Shown: in pieces, positions 1 to 7,800 of the stretch
How positions within the stretch are numbered: the stretch's first letter is position 1
How the letters are laid out: the number at the start of each line of letters is the position of its first letter
Assembly: GCA_937873165.1 (NCBI GenBank)
Contig: CALMVH010000073.1
Location: 1 to 10,580 of the forward strand
Length of the DNA: 10,580 bases
Direction of reading: 5' to 3'
DNA from: an uncultured Rhodospirillales bacterium
Lineage (GTDB): Bacteria; Pseudomonadota; Alphaproteobacteria; CALMVH01
Made by a program: the position numbers and the translations under genes
The notes under the pieces: model-generated
The model's database searches: none
Seen by the model: only the letters and a program-made list of their open reading frames with translations
What the model was told of the DNA's origin: nothing

Positions 1-65
1 GGATGGAGTCAGGGGGCGATCGTGTATCGATTTTATCCCCGCTTTCCCGGCCTCCCATTAACAAC

Positions 66-94
66 ATCAACCATAGATTCCTTTTATTTATAAT
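66..94 (+). promoter_or_regulatory. Possible sigma-70 promoter for the HExxH protein gene
   Basis: A perfect TATAAT lies at 89-94 in an AT-rich patch (about 81-95) that stands out from the GC-rich surroundings. The hexamer 17 bp upstream (66-71, ATCAAC) is a poor match to TTGACA, so the promoter would rely on its -10 box. Transcription would begin near 101 and leave a leader of about 100 nt before the ATG at 200. The -10 match is seen directly; promoter function is inferred. Apart from this, 1-199 shows nothing convincing. A 66-codon reading frame at 3-203 ends in an ATGA overlap with the next start, but it looks random. Confidence 0.35.
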
Positions 95-199
95 GATGGG
101 AAGTACAGAATGCCGGCGGGAGAACAGCGGTCACGGAACGTTTGACAGCGGGGCCCTGCCTCGGGCAGCGTACGGAACAGTTCGCCTTTCGAGTGCCGC

Positions 200-874
200 A
201 TGATCACGCTTCCCCTGCTTTTCCTGTCCTCACTGGTGCTGCCGGCCAGCGCCGTGTCGTGCCCGGAAAAGCGCCTGGTACCGGAGATCGAGGTGGTGGC
301 GCACGAGAAGGACCCGACTTTTTCTTATAACTCATCCTCTGCCGAGCTGACCAAGAATGCGACGAATGCCTATACGCCGCCGGGCGCCGAAGGACCCGCC
401 TGGCACAAGGGCGGGCTGACGCAGTCGGGCACCACGTTCGAGCAAAAAATGAACTACACGGTTGAATCGTTCCCCGATGGCGAGAAGTGCATCTACGTCG
501 ACAAGATCACCTTGGTCGTGACCGGCAGCGCCACCGTCTGGGTCGCCAACGATTTTGCGCCTGGCAGTTGCATGTACGAGGCCGTGCGCGAGCACGAGAT
601 GAAGCACGTGAATGCCCACGCCGCGGTGCTGACGACGCATATCGGGCGGCTGAAAGATGCGCTTGTCAATGTCAGCCGCTACCAGACGGTGTTCGGGCCC
701 GGCAACGAAGCCAATATCAACCAGCGCTACGATGCCTATGTGAACCAGGTCAACACGGTCGTGAACGACGAGTTTACCGTCTACAAATACGATGAAGGCA
801 AGGCCCAGCAGGCGATCGACACCCTGCAGGAATACCAGCGGATCAGCCATCTGTGCCCGCAGCAAAGCCGATAG
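200..874 (+). CDS. Exported putative zinc metalloprotease (HExxH, DUF922-like)
   Basis: This is a 224-residue protein that probably acts in the periplasm. Residues 1-18 are hydrophobic and end in PASA, which resembles a Sec signal peptide, although the n-region has no Lys or Arg. Residues 132-140 read HEMKHVNAH. This is an HExxH zinc-protease core (H132, E133, H136) with a further His at 140. Cysteines at 21, 97, 124 and 219 could form disulfides. C21 could alternatively be a lipid-attachment site, but the preceding AVS is a poor lipobox. Overall shape and motif placement resemble the DUF922 family of predicted secreted Zn-dependent proteases. That assignment is from memory of the family, and activity and substrate are unknown. 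The ATG at 200 is the only usual start after the in-frame stop at 143-145; no strong ribosome site precedes it. The gene converges with the next one. Confidence 0.8.
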   Translation: MITLPLLFLSSLVLPASAVSCPEKRLVPEIEVVAHEKDPTFSYNSSSAELTKNATNAYTPPGAEGPAWHKGGLTQSGTTFEQKMNYTVESFPDGEKCIYVDKITLVVTGSATVWVANDFAPGSCMYEAVREHEMKHVNAHAAVLTTHIGRLKDALVNVSRYQTVFGPGNEANINQRYDAYVNQVNTVVNDEFTVYKYDEGKAQQAIDTLQEYQRISHLCPQQSR

Positions 875-933
875 TTTACGCTGCGGCACAGGCCGTAAGA
901 CCTGACAGCGTCTAAACTGTAGCGTCTGGTGAG

Positions 934-952
934 GCGACCGGTCGCAATTTTT
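934..952 (+). terminator. Weak candidate terminator: 12-bp palindrome plus T-run
   Basis: GCGACCGGTCGC (934-945) is a perfect palindrome. It can fold into a short stem (GCGA/TCGC) with a CCGG loop and is followed by AA and TTTTT (948-952). It lies 60 bp after the stop of the exported protease gene, in the convergent gap 875-974, so it could end that transcript. The four-pair stem is short for an intrinsic terminator, so the call is tentative. The same palindrome could equally be a protein-binding site. Confidence 0.35.
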
Positions 953-974
953 ATAAGGCGTCCGAACGCTGGTC

Positions 975-1577
975 CTAGAACGTGCAGGCTCCCGGCACGG
1001 ACGCGTCGGTCCACGATGCCAGCGGAACGGATCCAGCCAAAACCTTGACCGGCTTGCCGTTGCGCGTGCCCTTGCCAGACAGCAGGTCGATGTCGCAGTT
1101 TCCGCCTGCATCCGGCGACAGGGTATCCCGCTGTTCGTAGCTGTACCCCGCGACCACGAGTTCGCCGCCTCGCCATGCGATTGTGTATTGCATGCGCCAC
1201 CGGTCACGTCCCATGCCATCGTTCTGGAACATGGCTATCAGGGATCCCCCTTTGCTGACTTTCAGCGATGGCTGGGCACCCGCCATGTCATCGGTCCAGC
1301 CGAAAGCGGCCTTGTACAAGGTTGGCTTGTCCGGCAGATTGCCGCAGGCAGACAGGTAGATCGCCAGATCGACGTCCGAGGTATTGTCCCCATCCTGGTC
1401 GTGCAGCAACGTGGCCCGGTCCATGACCCCGTCACCGTTGAAGTCCGTCGAGACCTCCGCAAGGGTTGCCTTGGCGGCGGCGGGCTCGGACGCATGCGGC
1501 GCGCCTGATCCCGTCAGCACGGCCAACCCAGCGGATATCAAAACCGCCTGCCCAAAAACGCTGAAGGAGCGGCTTAT
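975..1577 (-). CDS. Secreted protein of unknown function with EF-hand-like loops
   Basis: Product of 200 residues if read from the AUA codon at 1577. Residues 1-29 then form a good signal peptide: MSR n-region, hydrophobic stretch about 11-22, likely cleavage after A29 (PHA|SE). The mature part has two aspartate-rich loops, DFNGDGVMD (45-53) and DQDGDNTSD (60-68). They resemble the DxDxDG calcium loops of EF-hand, FG-GAP and dockerin-type sequences. The remainder is a beta-rich-looking domain with Cys at 78, 161 and 198. No enzyme motif is visible and I do not recognise the family. No ATG, GTG or TTG occurs in frame between the upstream TGA and the TTG at 1541. The AUA has an AGGAG eight bases upstream. 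Starting at TTG 1541 would give 188 residues and lose the basic end of the signal peptide. The gene lies 59 bp downstream of putA on the same strand and may be co-transcribed with it. The reading frame is solid; the start is inferred. Confidence 0.75.
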   Translation of the reverse strand: MSRSFSVFGQAVLISAGLAVLTGSGAPHASEPAAAKATLAEVSTDFNGDGVMDRATLLHDQDGDNTSDVDLAIYLSACGNLPDKPTLYKAAFGWTDDMAGAQPSLKVSKGGSLIAMFQNDGMGRDRWRMQYTIAWRGGELVVAGYSYEQRDTLSPDAGGNCDIDLLSGKGTRNGKPVKVLAGSVPLASWTDASVPGACTF

Positions 1578-1597
1578 GGGTCGAACTCCTGTAACAT
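1574..1597 (-). other. Seven-codon ORF (MLQEFDP) overlapping the AUA start
   Basis: On the minus strand an ATG at 1597-1595 opens a seven-codon frame encoding MLQEFDP. It ends at TAA (1576-1574), which overlaps the proposed AUA start as ATAA. The ribosome site of the downstream gene lies inside this mini-frame. This geometry would allow coupled re-initiation, but a chance ORF this short is common. Its own upstream sequence (AGGGA, about 12 bases away) is a mediocre ribosome site. Confidence 0.25.
1586..1590 (-). promoter_or_regulatory. Ribosome binding site AGGAG that decides the AUA start
   Basis: AGGAG on the minus strand is followed by eight bases (TTCGACCC) and then ATA at 1577-1575, in frame with the secreted-protein gene. 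This is near-ideal spacing. The later TTG at 1541 has only a GGCAGGCGG run almost touching the start codon, which is a worse fit. Confidence 0.6.
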
Positions 1598-1636
1598 GAG
1601 AAAAATGGTCCCTATCGTCGGCTCTTCAAAACACGA

Positions 1637-4600
1637 TCAGTCGCTTGGTCGTCGCCGCATCAGCTCGACGTTGCCGCCGGTGGCGGCGGTGTTGATGGTG
1701 ATGGTGCGCTCGGAAACGAACCGCGCCAGGTAGTGCGGCCCGCCGGCCTTGGGTCCCGTGCCGGACAAACCCTCGCCGCCGAAGGGCTGCGATCCGACCA
1801 CCGCGCCTACCTGGCTACGATTGATGTAGATATTGCCGACCCGCGCCAGCCGCTTGACAGTTTCAATGGTCGAGGGCAAGCGCGTCTCGACCGCCAGCGT
1901 CAGGCCATAGCCCGTGGCGTTGATATCGGCGATAACGCGTTCCAGCCCGCCTGCCTGCCAGCGCACGACGTGCAGCACCGGCCCGAAGACCTCGCGCGTC
2001 AGGCTGGCCAGGCTGTCGATCTCGATCAGCCGGGGCGCGAAGAAACTGCCGGTATCAGGTACAGCCGCGGTGTCGGATAGAATGGCGCCATACCGCGCGG
2101 TTTCGCGCAGGTATGCGTGCAAGCCTTCGCGCGCGCGGTCGTGGATCACCGGACCGACATCGGTCGCAGGCAAGGCGGGATCGCCCAGCGTCAGCGTCGC
2201 CATGGCGCCCTTTATCAGCGCGATCAGGGCATCGGCCACATCCTCCTGCACCATCAGTACACGCAGCGCCGAGCAACGCTGCCCGGCACTGTCGAAGGCG
2301 GAAGTCACGATGTTCGCCGTTGCCTGTTCCAGCAGCGCAGAGGAGTCGACGATCATGGCGTTCTGTCCGCCGGTTTCGGCGATCAGGACCGGCAGGGGAC
2401 CGTTCTTTGCCGCCAGCGACTGTGCAATGCGCTTGCCCGTCGCGGTTGATCCGGTAAAGACAACACCCCGCACGGCAGGCTGGGAAATCGTATCTGCGCC
2501 GATATCGCCGCCGCCCGGAAGGTAGTGCAGCACATCGGGCGGAACGCCGGCGCGGTGCAGCAGCCGAACGGCTTCAAAGGCGACCAGGGGCGTTTCGGGC
2601 GCCGGCTTCGCCAGCACGGCGTTGCCGGTCGCCAGCGCCGCCGCAACCTGGCCGATGAAGATCGAAAGGGGAAAGTTCCAGGGGCTGATGCACACGAACA
2701 CGCCCTTGCCGGTCAGGCGCAGGACGTTGCTTTCCCCCGTTGGCCCGGGCAGCGGCCTGTCTATCATCCCGCGGTTCGCTTCGGCGGCGTAGTAGCGCAG
2801 GAAATCGACGGCTTCCCGCCACTCGCCGACCGCGTTGCGCAGGGTACGCCCGGCTTCGCGCACCAGCAGTGTCAGGAAGCGGTTGCGTTCCTCCATCAGC
2901 AGGTCGGCCGCGCGTTCAAGGATGCGGCTGCGGAACAGCGATCCCTGCGCCGACCAGCTGGGGAAGGCAACATCCGCCGCCCGCGCCGCGCGGTCGATGT
3001 CGGCCGCCTGCGCCTCGCGCACCGTACCGACCACGCGGCTGTGGAATGCCGGCTCCACGATGCGGTGTGTCGGCGCGACCGTGATCGCTTGACCCGATAC
3101 AAGGGGTGTCGCCTCGACAGACCATGATCCAATGCCATTCATCAACGCGGCCAGCGCCACCGGATCGCCGAAATCGACGCCAGGACAGGCTTCGCGCTCG
3201 GGATAAAGGGCCGTCGGCGCCGGAATCAGCGGGTTGGAAACCACCGCGCCCAGGATACGAACGGCGTTGGCGGGGTTTTCCGCCAAGCGTTCGGGTGGGA
3301 TCGTACGGTCGGCTACCTGGTTGACGAAGGAAGAGTTCGCGCCGTTTTCCAGCAAGCGGCGCACCAGATATGCCAGGAGGTCGCGATGCGGCCCGACCGG
3401 GGCGTATACCCGGCAGGGCACGTTCCACGACGCGGCAGCTGCGTGCAGCGCCTCGCCCATGCCGTGAAGCCTTTGGAACTCGTAGTCCCGGATATCCGCC
3501 GGTCCAACACCCGCCATGTGGTGGATGGCGGCAATGGTATACGCGTTGTGCGTTGCGAACATGGGATAGATTGTCCGCTGGGCGGCCAGCATGCGCTTTG
3601 CCGCGGCAAGATACGAAAGGTCGGTCAGGACCTTGCGCGTATACACTGGGTAATCGTCCAGCCCCTCGACCTGGGCGCGCTTTATCTCGGTATCCCAGTA
3701 GGCGCCCTTGACCAGCCGCACCATCAAGCGGCGGCCGGTACGCTGGCCCAGGTCGTCCAGCCAGTCGAGGACCGGCAGGCAACGCTTCTGGTAGGCCTGG
3801 ACGGCAAGACCAAGCCCCTGCCATCCGGCAAGGGTGGAATGCCGCGCCAGCCTTTCGAAGATGTCCAGCGACATGTCCAGCCGGTCGGCTTCCTCCGCAT
3901 CGACGGTGAAGCCGATGCCTGCGGCGGCGGCCTGCTCCGCCAGTCCGATCAGCGGCGGCATCAGTTCCCGCATCACGGCGGCGGCGCGTTGCGGCTCGTA
4001 ACGGGGATTGAGCGCCGACAGCTTGACCGAAATACCGGGTTTGTCGAACACGCTCGATCCCCGCCCTGTCGCCAGCGTGGCGATGGCGTCGGAGTACAGG
4101 CGAAGGTAACGCGCCGCGTCCGCCGATGTGCGCGCCGACTCGCCCAGCATGTCGAAGGAATAGCGGTTCAGCGGATGCGCCTCTGTTTCGCGGGCGGAGC
4201 GCTCCAGTGCGCCCTTGATCGTTTCGGCGAACACAAAGCGGTCGCCCAGCCGCTTCATCGCGGAAACGATGGCGGTGCGCACCACCGGGGCGCCCACACG
4301 GCCCGCTAGCCGCGACACGGCGTTTTCCGCCCGTAGCAGCCGCGCGCCGAAATCGAGGCCAAGCGTCGATAGATTGACCAGCAGCGAGGATGAATGCCCC
4401 GCGTGCAACCCCCATTGCGCTTCGCCCAGCTTGTCGCGGATCAGCAGGTCGCGGGTGTGGGTATCCGGGATGCGAAGCAACGCTTCCGCCAGTTCCATCA
4501 GGGTCAAGCCTTCGTCGCTGGACAGGTCGTATTCCCGCATCAGCGCTTCGACAGGCGACGTTTCGCGGCTTTCGCGCAAGCGGCGGATCAGCGTCTGTGC

Positions 4601-4738
4601 TTCGTCCGACACCGTCTGCGATCCGGAATCGTCGGGCAAGCGCCCCAGCAGCGAACTGGCAAGCGTTGCCTCGTTCAGCCGGTGATGACGGCGAATGGCG
4701 TCGCGCAGGGCGTTGGCCGGGTCGGATTGAGGCAACAT
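1637..4738 (-). CDS. putA: Bifunctional proline dehydrogenase / P5C dehydrogenase PutA
   Basis: PutA oxidises L-proline to pyrroline-5-carboxylate (P5C) with FAD, passing electrons to quinone, then oxidises glutamate semialdehyde to glutamate with NAD+. From the ATG at 4738 it has 1033 residues. The proline dehydrogenase half covers about 120-505. It contains SVKLSALNPRYE (237-248), RLVKGAYWDTEIKRAQ (341-356), MFATHNAY (393-400), FQRLHGMGE (421-429) and RRLLENGANSSFVNQVAD (460-477). The aldehyde dehydrogenase half covers about 555-1020, with SPWNFP (685-690; Asn688), KPAPETP (711-717), FTGSTATGK (761-769), ETGGQN (788-793; Glu788) and GQRCSALR (819-826; nucleophile Cys822). GTGPKAGGPHYL (993-1004) matches the C-terminal part of other PutAs. 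The usual N-terminal ribbon-helix-helix is absent, so this is a catalytic-only PutA. The reading frame continues to 4861, but that would run into the divergent gene. GTG at 4756 is an alternative start. All key residues are present. Confidence 0.97.
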   Translation of the reverse strand: MLPQSDPANALRDAIRRHHRLNEATLASSLLGRLPDDSGSQTVSDEAQTLIRRLRESRETSPVEALMREYDLSSDEGLTLMELAEALLRIPDTHTRDLLIRDKLGEAQWGLHAGHSSSLLVNLSTLGLDFGARLLRAENAVSRLAGRVGAPVVRTAIVSAMKRLGDRFVFAETIKGALERSARETEAHPLNRYSFDMLGESARTSADAARYLRLYSDAIATLATGRGSSVFDKPGISVKLSALNPRYEPQRAAAVMRELMPPLIGLAEQAAAAGIGFTVDAEEADRLDMSLDIFERLARHSTLAGWQGLGLAVQAYQKRCLPVLDWLDDLGQRTGRRLMVRLVKGAYWDTEIKRAQVEGLDDYPVYTRKVLTDLSYLAAAKRMLAAQRTIYPMFATHNAYTIAAIHHMAGVGPADIRDYEFQRLHGMGEALHAAAASWNVPCRVYAPVGPHRDLLAYLVRRLLENGANSSFVNQVADRTIPPERLAENPANAVRILGAVVSNPLIPAPTALYPEREACPGVDFGDPVALAALMNGIGSWSVEATPLVSGQAITVAPTHRIVEPAFHSRVVGTVREAQAADIDRAARAADVAFPSWSAQGSLFRSRILERAADLLMEERNRFLTLLVREAGRTLRNAVGEWREAVDFLRYYAAEANRGMIDRPLPGPTGESNVLRLTGKGVFVCISPWNFPLSIFIGQVAAALATGNAVLAKPAPETPLVAFEAVRLLHRAGVPPDVLHYLPGGGDIGADTISQPAVRGVVFTGSTATGKRIAQSLAAKNGPLPVLIAETGGQNAMIVDSSALLEQATANIVTSAFDSAGQRCSALRVLMVQEDVADALIALIKGAMATLTLGDPALPATDVGPVIHDRAREGLHAYLRETARYGAILSDTAAVPDTGSFFAPRLIEIDSLASLTREVFGPVLHVVRWQAGGLERVIADINATGYGLTLAVETRLPSTIETVKRLARVGNIYINRSQVGAVVGSQPFGGEGLSGTGPKAGGPHYLARFVSERTITINTAATGGNVELMRRRPSD

Positions 4739-4833
4739 GATCGAGACTGTTTCCACTCGCCCTGATATGGAGTTAATAGCAACGCGGGCATCTTCAAAGG
4801 TTAACCCGCGAAGCGTGGAACAAGGTAATCTCA
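4739..4833. promoter_or_regulatory. Divergent putA / glutamate dehydrogenase control region
   Basis: This 95 bp gap must hold the starts of both divergent transcripts. Rightward, TTTCCA (4750-4755) and GTTAAT (4772-4777), 16 bp apart, make a weak promoter. A dyad follows: CGCGGG (4783-4788), 16 bases, CCCGCG (4805-4810), with the palindrome GGTTAACC (4799-4806) overlapping its right arm. It could be an operator or a hairpin in the rightward leader. Leftward, only TATTAA is -10-like and its -35 is poor. AAGGT (4822-4826), seven bases before the ATG at 4834, is the rightward ribosome site. The putA start lacks a clear one. The sequence features are seen; regulation is inferred. Confidence 0.5.
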
Positions 4834-7800
4834 ATGTCAGACGCCGCAACCATCTCGGCACAGGAAACCCGGATTCCGGGTCGGTTTGGCCAGAACTTCG
4901 AATCCTGGTTCTTTGCCGGACAATCGCGAGGGGATCTGCCCCGGGCGGAGGAAGCGGACCTGGCGAACTCGGGCGGCACCCTCCTGGCGCTTGCGGCGCG
5001 GCGCCAGCCGGAGCAGGCGAGCATCGAGCTCTCGGGCCGCCGCCTGTTCATCGTTAACGACGACATGCCGTTCCTGATCGAATCCCTGGCGACCGCGCTG
5101 GAGGGCGCAGGTGTCGAGATGGACCGGCTGATCCATCCCATCGTGCCGGTGGTGCGCGATAGCGCCGGCCATATGACGGCCTTGGGAACAGGGAGCCCTG
5201 AGGCCAATCAATCCGAATCAATGATTTTCGCGCAGCTGCGCAGCGATCCCCCGCCCGATTTCACTAGCCGGCTTGCCCGCGTACTGGACGATATCCGGGC
5301 TGCGGTTACCGACTTCCCGCCCATGATGGACGCCCTGCAATCGGCCGAAGCCGAACTGGCGCAGCAGCCGGGCGACGTGTCGGAAGACGTCGCGTTCCTG
5401 GCGTGGCTGAAGGACGATCACTTCACCTTCACCGGCGCGCGCGCCTACCGGCTGGAAAACGGCCGCGCCATCGTGGAGCCGGATAGCGGCCTCGGCATCC
5501 TGCGCGATGCGGAGGTCCCGCTCGACCTGCCGGCGCAGCGCGACCTGCCCGGCGTTGACATCGCGAAGTCGCAGGTCGTATCCACCATCCGCCGCCACGC
5601 GCCGCTGGACCTGATCGTGATCCGCGAGACGGCGCATCGACTGGTTGTGTTCACGGGATTGTTTACGGGGCGGGCCTACGGTCGCGCCGCGCGCGATATC
5701 CCGCTGTTGCGCCGCAAGGTGGCCGAAATCGCGGCACGCGCCGGGTTCGATCCCGACTCGCACAATGGCAAGCTGCTGGTCGAAATCCTGGATACCTACC
5801 CGCGCGACGAGCTGTTCCGCATCTCGCACGACGAACTGTCCAGCGCCGCCCTTCAACTGGTGGCGCTGGAGAAAAGGCCGCGCTTCGGCTTGTTCATGCG
5901 CCGCGATAGGGGATCGCGGCTCCTTTCGCTGATGATCTATGTGCCGCGCCGCCGGTTCGACTATCAACTGCACCAGCGCCTCGAAGCGGTGGCTCTTGGC
6001 ATCGCGCCCGGTCTGGTGCGGCTGGCGGTTCACGAATCGCCGGTGAATGGCGGCGACCAGCTTGTGCGGCTGCACATGCTGATCGGTGCGGAAGACGACG
6101 CGCTGGCCAATGTCGATCCCTCCGTGCTGGAGCAGCGGCTGAACGGCGAGATCAGCGACTGGGGCGAGAAACTGGCGCAGCACCTGCAGCACCTGTTTCC
6201 CGGCGACGCTACACTCGCGACGCGTTACCTGCACGCCTTCCCGCCCGCGTACCGCCAGGCCGCGACGCCGCTGGAAGCATTGCAGGATGTGAACTCCATC
6301 GAGGCCCTGCGGGCAAGAGCCGAGGATTCGCCTGTCCTGCGGATCGCGTCCTCGTTGTCGGGCGCAAGCGCCACGCTGACGCTCTACCGGCGTGGTCTGC
6401 CGATCGCCTTGTCGGACCTGCTGCCGATCCTGGAACGCTTCGGGGTCCGGGTGCTGACAGAGTCGGCCTACCCGATTGCCCTGCCCGGCGAAGACAACGT
6501 CGCCCTGCAGAGCCTCGATATCGAACTGGGGAACGCCGCCGCGCTCGACGACCATGGCGCGCTGCTGACCGAGGCGTTCGATGCGGTGTGGCTGGGGCAG
6601 GCCGAAAGCGACGAGTTCAACCGTCTCACCATGCTGGCGGGGCTCGGCAGCCGCCGGGTCACGATCCTGCGGGGTTATGCCAAGTACCTGCGGCAGGCGC
6701 GTTTCCGCTTTACGCAGGAAGCCATGGAAACCGCCTTCGTGGCCTATCCGCACATCGCCACCCTGACGGTCTCATTGTTCGAAACGCTGCACGACCCCTT
6801 GAACCGGGCTCACGCCGAAGACAACGCCGCCACGCTGGCGCGCGCATTCATGGCGGCCTTGGAAAAAGTCGCCAACGCCGACGACGATGCGATCTTCCGC
6901 ACCTTCCTGCTGCTGGTGCGCGCGACAAAACGCACGAACTACTTCCAGCGCGATGCCGCCGGGCTGCCGAAGCCCGCGCTGGCGTTCAAGATCGACAGCC
7001 AGATGATATCCTCCCTGCTGCCGCCCCCCGCGCCGCTAGTCGAGATATTTGTCTACAGCGCCCGGATGGAGGCCGTGCACCTGCGCGGCGGGCGCATCGC
7101 GCGCGGCGGCATCCGCTGGTCAGACCGTCGCGAGGATTTCCGCACCGAGATACTGGGCCTGATGAAGGCGCAGATGGTCAAAAACACGGTGATCGTGCCC
7201 GTGGGATCGAAAGGCGGCTTCGTGTGCAAGCGTCCACCGGCGGAGGGCGGGCGCGCCGCGGCGCAGGTGGAGGCGATTGCCTGCTACCGCCTGATGATGG
7301 GCGGGATGCTGGATATCACCGATAATCTTGCCTATGACGGCACGATCATCCCGCCAGCGGGCGTGGTGCGGCTGGATGGCGACGATCCGTACCTGGTCGT
7401 GGCCGCCGACAAGGGCACCGCCACCTTCTCGGACATCGCGAACGGCATTGCCCGCGATTACGGCTTCTGGCTGGACGACGCCTTCGCATCGGGCGGTTCG
7501 TCGGGCTACGACCACAAAGGCATGGGCATCACGGCGCGCGGCACCTGGGAGTCGGTGAAACGCCACTTCCGCGAAATGGGCCGCGACGTGCAGACCGATG
7601 CAACCACCGTAGCAGGCGTCGGCGACATGTCGGGCGACGTGTTCGGCAACGGCCTGCTGCAATCGAATGCGTTGAAGCTGCTGGCGGCCTTCGACCACCG
7701 GCACATCTTCCTCGATCCTTCGCCCGACACGGCGGTCTCCTTTGCCGAGCGGCAACGCTTGTTCGACCTGCCCGGCAGTTCGTGGGACGATTACGACCGT

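Noticed and set aside
17..35. CGAT/ATCG stem followed by ATTTTA near the left edge
   Set aside because: The stem is only four pairs and no upstream gene is visible. It is likely chance.
126..139. AGCGGTCACGGAA occurring near 127 and again near 10125
   Set aside because: One shared 13-mer within 10 kb of GC-rich sequence is expected by chance, and neither copy sits in a symmetric context.
3..203. 66-codon ORF ending in an ATGA overlap with the protease start
   Set aside because: The overlap resembles translational coupling. However, the peptide has no recognisable features, it spans the AT-rich promoter-like patch, and there is no ribosome site in view.
3386..4309. 307-codon plus-strand open frame antisense to putA
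   Set aside because: No domain or ribosome site is visible, and it is fully antisense to the conserved proline dehydrogenase domain. It is explained by high GC.
2916..4415. 499-codon minus-strand open frame overlapping putA in another frame
   Set aside because: The putA frame carries all PRODH motifs over this stretch. The alternative is Arg/Gly/Pro/Ala-rich and looks like a frame shadow.
5218..6753. 511-codon open frame on the minus strand inside the glutamate dehydrogenase gene
   Set aside because: It lies wholly antisense to a clearly conserved enzyme. Its product is rich in Arg, His and Gln with no recognisable domain, which is the usual shadow frame in GC-rich coding DNA.
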